From Akkermansiaceae bacterium (GTDB taxonomy: Bacteria > Verrucomicrobiota > Verrucomicrobiia > Verrucomicrobiales > Akkermansiaceae): 36,027 nucleotides of DNA. Shown here in pieces: positions 15,491 to 24,500 of this stretch (the first letter of the stretch is position 1; every line of letters starts with the position of its first letter). The stretch covers positions 1 to 36,027 of the forward strand of contig JAIPKB010000030.1 of assembly GCA_021733795.1 (NCBI GenBank), given 5' to 3'. Below the pieces are notes generated by a model that made no database searches, was not told the DNA's origin, and was given only the letters and a program-made list of their open reading frames with translations. Both the position numbers and the translations under genes were made by a program.

Positions 15491-16600
15491 TTAGGGCTTC
15501 GCGTCCGGCGGCACCACATAAGCCCAGCGGGAACTGAGCACCTTCTCAATGATCACCCCCCGGAGTGACCGCATTTCCTGCGGCAATCCCAAGCGCAGGA
15601 TCACCGACACCGGCTTGTGTGAGCCGGTATTGTTGCGCAGCAACGCCCGTAAAATGGTGTCGGCCTCACCGTTCTTGGCCGCATATCCCCACAGGAATTC
15701 CTCGCGGGCGGGCGCAGTCAACAGATAGCAGCTCCACTTTTCCTGGTTCACAAACTCATGGCTGAATAAATTGTCCGGCTTCGCACTCACCCGGAAATCG
15801 AGGGTGGTGCCCTTCGGGCGGTCCCGCGCATAGGAATCCCAGTTCATCGGTTGATAGGTCACCACCGTTTCCCAATCCACCAGAAACCTGTCGCCATCCT
15901 CCTCCACCAGCAGCACTTTGGTCTTGCCGTTGCCGACTACCACCCGGACCACCCAGAAGTTGTTCGCCGTTCCCAACATCGCTCCCTGAAAACCCCTCTG
16001 CCGCTGAAAACCCAAGGGCTCCAACGGATTTTCAGCATAGTAGCGCTCCATCAGCGGCCTGACCCGCTCCGGATGGCGCACCATGCCCGCCATCTCGTCC
16101 ACCGACTTCGCCAGGCAAAAACTCCGAACCACCCGCTCCATTTGCACCAGCGAGCGCTCGATCTCCTGATCGGTGGCCTCGTCCTCGCTCACCTTGATCT
16201 CAGCCTGATGCTGCACCGCCTCCACCTCCTGTTCGGCATCGACCATCCGGGTCACCGACCACACCACCGCGCCGACCAGCAGCAGCCCGAGCAGCGCGAA
16301 CCACCCCCACGGCAACGGCCTGCGCGCCGCTGCCGTCCGACCCCACTCCAACTCATCGGAGTTGAAAAGGGCGGCCTCGCCCTCATAGAGCACTTCCACG
16401 CCGGGCTCATGGGAGCGCTTGGCATCCATTTCCGGGACCTCAGGCACCTCCAGCCTGGCCTCCGGGGCCGGGCGCACCTCCACCCGCTCTTTCAGCACCT
16501 TCACCGCCTTCGCGTCCTTTTCCAACCGAAAAATCTCTTGCTCCCGGAAAACTTCCTCCTCCACCGGCCTGACTCCGATTGGTTTTTTCTCGCGTGCCAT
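15491..16600 (-). CDS. Membrane-anchored protein of unknown function
   Basis: A 369-residue protein. The N-terminal 95 residues are acidic and charged, probably disordered and cytoplasmic (VRPVEEEVFREQEIFRLEKDAKAV). A single membrane helix spans about 98-117 (WGWFALLGLLLVGAVVWSVTRMV). The periplasmic part has a helix (EIERSLVQMERVVRSFCLAKSVDEMAGMVRHPERVRPLMERYY) and a beta-rich C-terminus. I recognise no family. The ATG at 16600 is preferred because its promoter (16611-16639) fits it and the 77 residues upstream have no protein character. It converges on the phosphoethanolamine-transferase-like gene, 13 bp apart, and is divergent from the glycosyltransferase at 16680. Confidence 0.75.
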   Translation of the reverse strand: MAREKKPIGVRPVEEEVFREQEIFRLEKDAKAVKVLKERVEVRPAPEARLEVPEVPEMDAKRSHEPGVEVLYEGEAALFNSDELEWGRTAAARRPLPWGWFALLGLLLVGAVVWSVTRMVDAEQEVEAVQHQAEIKVSEDEATDQEIERSLVQMERVVRSFCLAKSVDEMAGMVRHPERVRPLMERYYAENPLEPLGFQRQRGFQGAMLGTANNFWVVRVVVGNGKTKVLLVEEDGDRFLVDWETVVTYQPMNWDSYARDRPKGTTLDFRVSAKPDNLFSHEFVNQEKWSCYLLTAPAREEFLWGYAAKNGEADTILRALLRNNTGSHKPVSVILRLGLPQEMRSLRGVIIEKVLSSRWAYVVPPDAKP

Positions 16601-16610
16601 GTCCAGAGCA

Positions 16611-16639
16611 GGAATAGCCGAAAAAGACCATCGACGCAA
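16611..16639 (-). promoter_or_regulatory. Promoter of the unknown anchored-protein gene
   Basis: On the minus strand, TTGCGT (16639-16634), a 17-bp spacer and TATTCC (16616-16611). The -10 box ends 10 bp before the ATG, the same distance as at 9083, predicting a leader of about 4 nt. Confidence 0.5.
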
Positions 16640-16679
16640 TGCCTGATTCAGGGTAAATATCCGCCCCACCACCACCGCC

Positions 16680-17810
16680 ATGACAAATCCTCCGCGCCTG
16701 CTGATCCTCACCGCCGCCTTCGGCGAAGGGCACAACAGCGCCGCCCGCAACATGGCCCTGGCCCTCGATGAAACCGGTGCCGTCACCCGCGTTTGCGATC
16801 CCTGTATCATCGCCACCCCATTCTCCACCAAGCTGCTGGGTCGGCTCTACCGTTTCGCCACCGACCACCTGCCGCAGGTCTGGAAAAAAATCTACGACTC
16901 TATCGACCACATTGATTTCAACCGCAGCGCGATCGCCTCCACCCGCAAGCCCCAGGCCTACCTGGCCGGCCTCGTCGCCGAGTTCAAGCCCACGGCCATC
17001 ATCAGCACCTACCCGCTCTACCCCTACCTGCTGGACCGGATTTTCAAACAATCCGGCACCCGCCTACCGGTCTTCATCGTGGTTACCGATTCGATGGAGA
17101 TCAACTCCGCCTGGCTGCGCGCGCCGGGGGATTTCTGGCTTGTCACCGATCCCGCGACCCGCGAGTCGATGTCCGGCGGCAGAATCGCTGCCGCCCGGAT
17201 CATCGACACCGGGTTCCCGGTAAACCCGGTGTTCTCCCGGCTCACCCCGCTCCCGGCCACAACCGCCTGCGAGCCGTTCCGGATCCTGTTCTTCCCCACC
17301 GCCCGGCGCAAGGCCCTCCGCGCGATGGGTGCCGCCATGCTCGCCGCCTCCCCCGCCGTTACGCTCATGATCGTCCTCGGCAGAAACGTCCGCCTGCTTT
17401 ACCCGGAAGCCCGCAGGCTCCAACAAGCATTCCCCGGCCGCGTCCGCCTGCGGGGCTGGACCCGGCGGGTCCCCTGGCTGCTCAACGGGCACCACCTCGT
17501 CGTCGGCAAAGCCGGTGGAGCCACCGTCCACGAGGCGATCGCCGCCGAGTGCCCGATGCTCATCCACCACCTCGTGCCCGGCCAGGAGGAAGGCAACCTC
17601 CGCCTGCTCGAAACCATCGGTGCCGGCCACCTCGCCGCCGCCCCGGAGGCCATCACCCGCCACCTCGGAGCCATGCTCGCCAACGACGCCAGCCCCTGGC
17701 GCATCATGAAACAAGCCCTCGCCCGCCACCACCGCAACGCCGGTGCCATCACCGCCACCGCCTTCGTCCTTAAAATGACAGCAGACGGAAAGACCGAAGA
17801 CGCCCCCTAA
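16680..17810 (+). CDS. MGDG-synthase/UgtP-like diacylglycerol glycosyltransferase
   Basis: A 376-residue GT28-type protein. The N-terminal half carries LLILTAAFGEGHNSAARNMALAL (glycine-rich GEGH at 15-18), the hallmark of the monogalactosyl/diglucosyl-diacylglycerol synthase group, followed by IISTYPLYPYLLDRI and VTDSMEINSAWLRAPGDFWLVT. The C-terminal half has the nucleotide-sugar pocket VVGKAGGATVHEAIAAECPMLI and LVPGQEEGNLRLLE. The expected role is transfer of a sugar from a UDP-sugar to diacylglycerol at the inner membrane, making a glycolipid; sugar and acceptor are not determined by sequence. The start is placed by the conserved N-terminal strand. The HAD gene follows after an 8-bp tandem repeat array. 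Confidence 0.85.
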   Translation: MTNPPRLLILTAAFGEGHNSAARNMALALDETGAVTRVCDPCIIATPFSTKLLGRLYRFATDHLPQVWKKIYDSIDHIDFNRSAIASTRKPQAYLAGLVAEFKPTAIISTYPLYPYLLDRIFKQSGTRLPVFIVVTDSMEINSAWLRAPGDFWLVTDPATRESMSGGRIAAARIIDTGFPVNPVFSRLTPLPATTACEPFRILFFPTARRKALRAMGAAMLAASPAVTLMIVLGRNVRLLYPEARRLQQAFPGRVRLRGWTRRVPWLLNGHHLVVGKAGGATVHEAIAAECPMLIHHLVPGQEEGNLRLLETIGAGHLAAAPEAITRHLGAMLANDASPWRIMKQALARHHRNAGAITATAFVLKMTADGKTEDAP

Positions 17811-17819
17811 CCTCGACCC

Positions 17820-17867
17820 TTCAGCATTTCAGCATTTCAGCATTTCAGCATTTCAGCTTTTCAGCTT
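17820..17867 (+). repeat. Six-copy 8-bp tandem repeat before the HAD gene
   Basis: TTCAGCAT four times (17820-17851), then TTCAGCTT twice (17852-17867), without interruption. The array ends 7 bp before the ATG at 17875 and fills almost the whole gap after the glycosyltransferase stop. It occupies the ribosome-binding region, and no other Shine-Dalgarno candidate is present. Confidence 0.9.
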
Positions 17868-17874
17868 TCACCCC

Positions 17875-18474
17875 ATGACCTTCCTCTTTGACATCGGCCG
17901 CGTCCTGTTGGACTTCGACTTCGAAGCCTCGCTAACCCGCCTGCTGCCGCCGGGTGCCGGCCGCGCACGCGAACGGATGATGGTCTTGTTGGAAAAACGC
18001 GACGAGTTTGAAACCGGAGCCATCACCCCGGACACCTACATCGCCTGGGCCTTGCGGGAGCTTGAAATTCCGGCCAGCCCGGAGGAATTCCGCCACGCAT
18101 GGTGCCACATTTTCACCCCGGTGGAGCCGATGTGGCGGGTGGTGCGCCGGCTTTCCGCCGCCGGCCACCGGCTCATCCTGTTTTCCAACACCAACTCCAT
18201 CCACTGTCCGTGGGTCTTCACCGAGTTCCCGGACTTCGCCCTGTTTCCGGAGGCGGTGCTGTCCTATCAAGTGGGGGCCATCAAACCCCACCCGCCGATC
18301 TATCAATACGCCATCGACACCCATCAACTCGATCCCGCCCGCACCCTCTACCTCGACGACCTCCCGGCCAACATCGCCACCGGCCTCGCCTTCGGCTTCC
18401 GCGCCTTCCAATACGACCTGACCGACCACGCCGCCTTCGAAACATGGCTGGCGGCGGAAATGATGCGCACATGA
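17875..18474 (+). CDS. HAD-superfamily hydrolase (YihX-like)
   Basis: A 199-residue cytoplasmic phosphatase of HAD subfamily I. Motif I is FDIGRVLLDFD with nucleophile D6; the position two residues on, normally the acid/base Asp, is Gly, as in the YihX/epoxide-hydrolase-related group. Motif II is LILFSNTN (S104), motif III GAIKPHPPIY (K137) and motif IV LYLDDLPANI (D161, D162). A helical cap lies between about 17 and 85. The substrate is unknown; YihX relatives act on sugar phosphates such as glucose 1-phosphate. The gene follows the glycosyltransferase by 64 bp and may be co-transcribed with it; an 8-bp tandem repeat array separates them. Confidence 0.88.
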   Translation: MTFLFDIGRVLLDFDFEASLTRLLPPGAGRARERMMVLLEKRDEFETGAITPDTYIAWALRELEIPASPEEFRHAWCHIFTPVEPMWRVVRRLSAAGHRLILFSNTNSIHCPWVFTEFPDFALFPEAVLSYQVGAIKPHPPIYQYAIDTHQLDPARTLYLDDLPANIATGLAFGFRAFQYDLTDHAAFETWLAAEMMRT

Positions 18475-18838
18475 TCCTCCCCTCCCTGCAGGGTCCCTAC
18501 ACAAGGGATCGTCGTGTGAAAATGGCGGCAAAAATGGCAAGAAATTGAACCGCCGAGGAGGAGCCGGAGGAAAATCCTGAGGGAAGTGGCTACGGGGGGG
18601 GGAGGGAGCGAAAGCGGCCGCGTTGGTCCCAACGCGCCAGCGAACGGACAGCTCAAAAGATCACGCCCGGTCACAGATGCCGCCGGGTTCTCCAGCGACT
18701 GGAACCCATCCCGGCCCGATCCCAGTGAGATTGATCTTGGCGACGGTCGCATTCCGGTTTCCTGCTTCGACGGACACCCGGCAAGCCCGCTCCGAAGAAA
18801 TTTATCGCTCCCGCGCCGATTTTCCCCGCCGATTTGCC

Positions 18839-18866
18839 TTGAATTGGGAAGGGCAAACCGTATTCT
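18839..18866 (+). promoter_or_regulatory. Candidate promoter upstream of the Gfo/Idh/MocA gene
   Basis: TTGAAT (18839-18844), a 16-bp spacer and TATTCT (18861-18866). A start near 18873 would leave a leader of about 180 nt before the ATG at 19053, unlike the very short leaders elsewhere in the window. It could equally serve the 28-codon frame starting at 18888. Confidence 0.4.
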
Positions 18867-18939
18867 CGCGGTTGGAAAAGCCATCCCATGACCCCATCAC
18901 CCTGCCGTTTTACCGAAGAATCCACCCTACTCAGCGTGA

Positions 18940-19038
18940 CAGGGCGGCGAAATCAACGGCTTTATGAGCTATGACCGTGGCGTCATCAAGGTGCCCACCG
19001 CCAAAATCAGGGCTTCCAATGAGACACTGAAACCCTGA
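18940..19038 (+). pseudogene. Possible C-terminal remnant of an unidentified protein gene
   Basis: An open frame directly after an in-frame TGA (18937-18939) reads QGGEINGFMSYDRGVIKVPT and continues to TLKP and a stop at 19036-19038. The residue mix and codon choice look like real protein, but it is only 32 codons long; the first ATG inside is at 18964, giving 24 residues. It ends 14 bp before the Gfo/Idh/MocA start. I cannot name the parent family. It may be the 3' end of a gene cut off when the downstream block arrived, or a chance frame. Confidence 0.25.
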
Positions 19039-19052
19039 ACATCAAAACCACC

Positions 19053-20291
19053 ATGAATCCTCCAAACCATTTCTCACGCCGCAAATTCCTCGGCACCGCG
19101 CTGGCCTCGTCCGCGGTCGCCGGCATTGTCACTACTGTTAGATCCCGGGCCGCCGACGCGGCGCCGCCTGCTCCGGTGAAGTCCGACCGCAAGCTCAAGA
19201 TCGGGCTTGTCGGCGGCGGCGGCCGCGGCAGTTGGATCGCCGGGCTGTTCCAAAAACACGGCGGTTATGAGTTCCATGCCGTGGCAGACTATTTCCAGGC
19301 GGTTGCGGACCGCGCCGGCGACACGCTCGGCGTGGACAAGGCGCGGCGGTTCTCCGGGTTGTCCGGTTACAAGAAACTGATAGAAAGCGGCGTGGAGGCG
19401 GTGGTGCTGGAGATCCCGCCGTATTTCTTCGCCGAACAAGCGACGGCGGCGGTCGCGGCCGGCCTGCATGTTTACATGGCCAAGCCGGTTGCCGTGGATG
19501 TGCCCGGGTGCCTGGCGATCGAAGCCGCCGGCAAACTGGCCACGCAAAAACAACGGGTGTTCCTGGTGGACTATCAGATGCCCACCGATCCATCCAACAT
19601 CGAAGTCGCCCGCCGCATCCGCGAGGGCGGCCTCGGCAAACCGGCGCATGTGCAGACCTACGGGGTGGGCAGCGGATTTGCCGACCCGCCGAAAACGGCC
19701 AACATCGAAAGCCGCTTGCAGAACCTCGTTTGGGTCAACGACATCGCGCTCGGCTGCGATAACATCGGCAACTATGACATCCATGCGATCGACGCGGCCT
19801 TGTGGGTCATCGGCGAACGCCCGATTGCCGCCTCCGGGTCGTCGGGGATCGCGCGGCCGGAACCGCATGGCGACGGGCACGACGTGGTCTCGGTGGTCTA
19901 TCAGTATGCCAACGGGGTGATTCACAACCATTTCGGGCAGTCGCTCAACAACACCAGCGAAGGCGACCTGCGGGTTCTCTGCCATGGTCCCGTCGCCCAG
20001 GCGCAGATCAATTACTGGGGCAAAGCCTTCCTGCGGGGCGGCCCGCAACAGTTCAACGGCGGCGTGATCGAAAACCTCTATGACTCTGGAGCAACACGCA
20101 ATATCGCGAGCTTCCATCAATTGATCACCGGCGGCAATTTTGCCAACGAAATCGTGCGCCGTGCGGTGGACGGTTGTCTCGCCTGCATCCTCGGCCGCGA
20201 AGCCGCCGCCCGCCACGGCACGCTCACCATGGAGGCATTGCTAAACGAAAACAAACGCCTGGAAGTGGACCTGAAGGGGCTGAAAGCCTAG
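19053..20291 (+). CDS. Tat-exported Gfo/Idh/MocA-family oxidoreductase
   Basis: A 412-residue NAD(P)-dependent sugar or cyclitol oxidoreductase expected in the periplasm. The N-terminus carries a twin-arginine signal (SRRKFLGTALASSAVAGIVTT, RR at 9-10). It is followed by the Rossmann strand KIGLVGGGGRGSWIAGLF, the loop ADYFQAVADRAGD, and YMAKPVAVDVPG, which corresponds to the E/A-K-P motif with the catalytic Lys. The C-terminal substrate domain contains NDIALGCDNIGNYDIHAIDAALWVIGERP, with the D-x-x-x-H pattern typical of the family. Tat-exported members are abundant in Planctomycetes and Verrucomicrobia and are usually linked to carbohydrate breakdown. The DUF6807 gene follows on the same strand. 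No Shine-Dalgarno sequence precedes the ATG. Confidence 0.92.
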   Translation: MNPPNHFSRRKFLGTALASSAVAGIVTTVRSRAADAAPPAPVKSDRKLKIGLVGGGGRGSWIAGLFQKHGGYEFHAVADYFQAVADRAGDTLGVDKARRFSGLSGYKKLIESGVEAVVLEIPPYFFAEQATAAVAAGLHVYMAKPVAVDVPGCLAIEAAGKLATQKQRVFLVDYQMPTDPSNIEVARRIREGGLGKPAHVQTYGVGSGFADPPKTANIESRLQNLVWVNDIALGCDNIGNYDIHAIDAALWVIGERPIAASGSSGIARPEPHGDGHDVVSVVYQYANGVIHNHFGQSLNNTSEGDLRVLCHGPVAQAQINYWGKAFLRGGPQQFNGGVIENLYDSGATRNIASFHQLITGGNFANEIVRRAVDGCLACILGREAAARHGTLTMEALLNENKRLEVDLKGLKA

Positions 20292-20375
20292 TATATTCTA
20301 ACATGCAAGCGGGAAAACATGGATCACACACACCCATATATGCCATCATCTAGCAATGAAACCAGCAGGCAAGCC

Positions 20376-21335
20376 ATGCATGGCCGGACCGCCCGGGCAC
20401 TGGCCATTACCGCGGCTGTAACAGTCACGGCCCTTTGCCTCGTGCCGGCCGAAGCGGCCGACGCGCCTGCCTATCGTTGGAAAACGGAGAAGGATTCACT
20501 GAGCCTCATGGCCGGCGACAAGGTTGTGTACACCTGCCAGTTTGCGGCGGAGGGTTGGCACCCGTACATCCATCCTGTTAATCTGCCAGGCGGACCGGTG
20601 TTGACGGCCATGGCCCCGAAAGATCATCCGTGGCACCGGGGCCTGTGGTTTTCCTGGAAGTTTCTCAATGGCGTGAACTACTGGGACTTTCCCGCAGAAC
20701 GGCCCAATCAGCCGGACGGAAAGACGGCCGTGATCGGCCCCGCCACCGTTCAGGCCACCGGGCCCACGGCGACGGTCAAGCTGCGATTGGAATGCTCCAA
20801 AGCCCAGGTGGTGCTGGCCGAAGAGCGCACCTTGGTGGGCTCGTTTCCGCGTCCCGATGGCAGTTATATCATCGATTGGACGTCGAAGTTCGCGGCCAAG
20901 GATCAGGACGTGGTCTTCGAGCGCACACCACCGCAGGAGGCACCATGGGGTGGCTATGGCGGGCTGGGGCTCCGGGCATCCAAGACGATGCGCGAGTTCC
21001 GCGCCATCGATAGCGAGGGCCGAACCGGCAGGGCCGAGGCCCATGGCAAGGCCGCCCGCTGGATGGATTTCAGCGGGATCTTCGGCGAACAGGATGAAAA
21101 GCCCACCGCAGCGGGCACGGCGATTTTCGATCACCCGTCCAATCCCCGTCACCCCGCGTCCTGGTATCTATCGGACACCACGGACCTGCCGTATTTCGGA
21201 CCGGCACTGCTGTTCGCCGAGCCGATGACGCTCAGGGCCGGAGAGTCGTTTACAGTCAAGTACCGCATCCTCGTTCATCCGGGACCGGGCGATAAAACCG
21301 CCCTGGATAAGGAATATCAGGAGTTTGCCAAGTGA
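20376..21335 (+). CDS. Secreted DUF6807 (PmoA-type) protein
   Basis: A 319-residue exported protein. From the chosen ATG the N-terminus is a clean signal peptide (HGRTARALAITAAVTVTALCLVPAEA). The mature part has the DUF6807 blocks HPYIHPVNLPGGPVLT, DHPWHRGLWFSWKFLNGVNYWDF and, near the end, WYLSDTTDLPYFGPALLFAEPMTL. Proteins of this group are often labelled 'PmoA family' in databases; no methane-monooxygenase activity is implied. In-frame ATGs at 20319 and 20340 would extend the N-terminus without adding anything conserved. Co-occurrence with Gfo/Idh/MocA proteins is common in Planctomycetes and Verrucomicrobia and suggests a shared carbohydrate pathway, which is inference. Confidence 0.85.
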   Translation: MHGRTARALAITAAVTVTALCLVPAEAADAPAYRWKTEKDSLSLMAGDKVVYTCQFAAEGWHPYIHPVNLPGGPVLTAMAPKDHPWHRGLWFSWKFLNGVNYWDFPAERPNQPDGKTAVIGPATVQATGPTATVKLRLECSKAQVVLAEERTLVGSFPRPDGSYIIDWTSKFAAKDQDVVFERTPPQEAPWGGYGGLGLRASKTMREFRAIDSEGRTGRAEAHGKAARWMDFSGIFGEQDEKPTAAGTAIFDHPSNPRHPASWYLSDTTDLPYFGPALLFAEPMTLRAGESFTVKYRILVHPGPGDKTALDKEYQEFAK

Positions 21336-21540
21336 GCGCGGACCGCACGTGGCTGCCCTCCTATATTCCAGATTGATCTAGCATGAAAAACAACCATTCC
21401 AATGAAGAGTTGATCACACGAACTATCCACACAAAAACCACCCCCCCGATACCGGTCTCCGAGCCGCTCAACGGCGTCCTCAAGCGCCCCACCCAAAAAG
21501 CAATTTCCTGGCAATTTTGAGATCCGCGAGTACTTAAAGC

Positions 21541-21569
21541 TTGCATTTGCGCCGGGTACGTGCTACAGA
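21541..21569 (+). promoter_or_regulatory. Promoter of the giant dihaem gene
   Basis: TTGCAT (21541-21546), a 17-bp spacer and TACAGA (21564-21569). About 12 bp downstream lies AAAGGA (21581-21586), a Shine-Dalgarno sequence 8 bp before the ATG at 21595. Promoter, leader and ribosome-binding site of this conventional form are rare elsewhere in the window. The rest of the 259-bp gap (21336-21594) shows nothing further except the words TATATTC (21362) and TCTAGCA (21377). Confidence 0.5.
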
Positions 21570-21594
21570 CGGGGCCCCCGAAAGGATATTACAC

Positions 21595-24500
21595 ATGAGA
21601 CATGCGATTTGGACGATTTGTGAGGGAAGCGCCGGCCGACTGGCCCTGCCGGCGTGCCTGCTGGCTCTGACAGCCTATGGGTACGTCGACACGTCGAGTG
21701 GCGAGGTCGGGCGGGTTGTATCCGACGGGGCCACTTGGTCCGAGGCCCTCTCGACCGCGCGGGCGGCGTTCATCCAGTCGGCGGGCAAGGCGGCATCGGG
21801 CCAGCCTGCGATCGCGTTCAAACCATTCGACAGCGGCCCGATAGCCGGCAACGGCCCGGCAAGGCAGATTTCGGTCAACGTCGAAGGGCTCGATTCGATC
21901 CGTTTGATTACGACCCTCGTGCAGGGTCAGGCCAACTGCCACATCTGGGGCGAGCCCGTCCTGGTCGCCGCCGATGGTGCCAAGACTACGCTTGGCTCGC
22001 TCAAACCGACCCGCGTGATCGTCGGTTGGGGTCAACTCCATCAGGATCGGAACTGGCAGGACCACCCCCTTCAGGTTGGCGACCGCACCTTTTCGCATGG
22101 CCTGTGGGTCCATGCCGACAGCGATCTGACCTACAAACTTGACGGCAAGTACCAGCGCTTCGAGGTCTGGGCCGGTATTGACAAGGACCGCGCCGAGGGC
22201 ACGGCCCACTTTCAGGTGCTCAACGGCACGAATCCCGAGTTACCGACACAGTGGCAGCAGGTTGCCGGGCAGCACCCGCTCCAGTCCGGCTGGATGATCA
22301 GCGACCTTGGCGGATACCAACTGCTTAACTGGTTCAATGACCGTCTCGATGCCGCACTCGAGCAGTCGATGATAGCCGACGCGCTTGCACAGGCGGGCAT
22401 CGGCGGCCAGAGTCTGCGCGACGAACTCAAGGCTCTAACCGACGCCAAGATCCCCGCCGGTCACGCACGCTGGCTGGACCTGTACGCCCGAACCTGCAAC
22501 TTCAGACAAGTGGCGCGGATTATCGTCCAGGCCGGGCCATGGGCAAAGTCGGGGATACTCAAGGACCTCGATGCCCTGGCGGCTGACAAGGTCGGCATTG
22601 ACGATCCGCGCTGGGCCGTGCTGCAAGGTTGGGTCAGGATGTACGTCGAACTGGGTGTCCAGTACGAGGCACTCAAGCACGATCTGGCAAATCGAAACGC
22701 CATCACCGGCCGGGCCGCCGAGGCGCTGCGGCAGGATTCCCTGATCCTCGCCAGCGACCGCGACCCGTTGGATGTGGTTTTGCGCCGCACGGCGGCGCTC
22801 GCTGCCGACCTCAAACGCAAAGCCGGCCAGACCAAGCTGGCCGAGATGGAAAAGCAACTTGCCGACCTGGCCCGACAGGCCGGGCAGATAGCCGTCAGCG
22901 ACACCGAGGCCCGGCACGGGCTGTTTCTGAAAGCCAGCCAGCTTCGGCGGCAGATCGCGTTTACAAATCCGCTGCTCAACTTCGACAAAATCCTCTTCAT
23001 CAAGCGTCACAAGTCGATGTACGACCACATGTGCGACCAGTTTTACGGCATGGCCCAGATGCCCGGCGGCGGGTTGTACACTCTGAATAACGCGTTCAGC
23101 GACTCTCCGACAGTGACGGATGTGCTTGCGGGTTCGACGGTCGCCAATGGCCGGCTCAAGGGCCAGCGCCTCTGGGGCGGGCCCGACCGCAAGTGGAATA
23201 TCCGGTTCGACGGCATGGGCAACCAGGGAGGCGAGCCCACCGAGGGCGGCTCGTTCCTCTCGCCGGACCTGTCGTACGACGGCAGGCAGATCCTCTTCGC
23301 CTACGTCGAGTGTCGCGGTGAAATCAACCACCGGCACCACACCGACCCGAACAAGGGGCACTGGGACGAGGGTCGCTGCTACCATGTATTCAAGGTGAAC
23401 GTCGACGGTTCGGACCTCGCCCAGCTCACCGACGGCACGTGGAACGATTTCGACCCGGCCTGGCTGCCCAACGGGCGGATCGTCTTCAACTCCGAGCGGC
23501 GCGGCGGATACCTCCGCTGCGGGCGGGTCTGCCCGACCTACACTCTCTATGACATGGCCGCGGATGGCAGCGGCATCAACTGCCTGAGTTTCCACGAGAC
23601 TAACGAGTGGAACCCATCGGTCACCAACGACGGGCGGATCATCTACACGCGGTGGGACTACGTCGACCGCTTCGGCTGTACCGCCCACCACCCCTGGATC
23701 ACCACGCTGGACGGTGCGGACGCCAGGGCGGTGCATGGAAACTTCGGCCCGCGAGAAGCGCGCCCGGACATGGAGCTCGACATTCGGGCGGTTCCCGGCT
23801 CGGTGAAGTTCGTTGCCACGGCCGCGCCGCATCACGGGCAGGCGTTCGGCTCGTTGGTGCTGATCAACCCGAACATTCCCGACGACGACGCCATGGGCCC
23901 TGTCCGGCGGATAACACCGGAGGTGGGTTTCCCCGAGAGCCAGGGCGGCACGAACACGTACGGCATGGCCTGGCCGCTCAGCGATGACTACTACCTTTGC
24001 TCCTATGACGCCGGCAACGAACTCGGCAAAGGCGCGTGGAACTTCGGCATCTATCTGGTCGACAGCTTCGGCAACAAGGAGTTGCTCTACCGCGACGAGA
24101 AAATCGCGTGCATGAGCCCGATTCCGCTAACGCCCCGTCCCGCACCGCCGGTGACGCTGTCGATGGATCCAGCCAAGATTGCCGCTCGCGGTCCGTCGCA
24201 TCCGGGCAAGCCAGGCGAAGCCACCGTGGCCGTGGTCAACACCTACGATGGCCAGCGCCCCTGGCCTGCCGGCACGGTGATCAAGTCCCTCCGTATTTTT
24301 AAGCTGCTGCCCATGAGCGTGCCTTCGGGCCTCGCGCCGCAGGAGACGGGTAAGCGAATCGAGTTCGCCGGCGATTCTGTTGTGCCCGTGCGCCACGTGC
24401 TGGGCACGGTGCCCGTCGAGGCCGACGGTAGCGCCAACTTCACCGTCCCTGCCAATGTCGAGATATTCTTCCAGGCGCTGGACGCCAACGGCCTGGCCGT

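Larger units (their letters stand above)
18475..19052. other. 578-bp gap before the acquired-looking block
   Basis: No full-length gene seen. Contents in order: two overlapping GC hairpins just after the HAD stop (CCCTGCAGGG at 18484-18493; TCCCT/AGGGA at 18494-18508), probably slowing transcription but without a T-run; a G-run at about 18595-18602; a promoter-like site at 18839-18866; and a short protein-like fragment at 18940-19038. Confidence 0.6.

Noticed and set aside
20376..21335. Particulate methane monooxygenase subunit
   Set aside because: The 'PmoA family' label of DUF6807 is historical; the protein is a signal-peptide-bearing soluble domain without the PmoA membrane helices.
22435..23835. 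466-codon minus-strand frame inside the giant dihaem gene
   Set aside because: It is antisense to propeller and NPCBM coding sequence with clear motifs; composition is that of a shadow frame.
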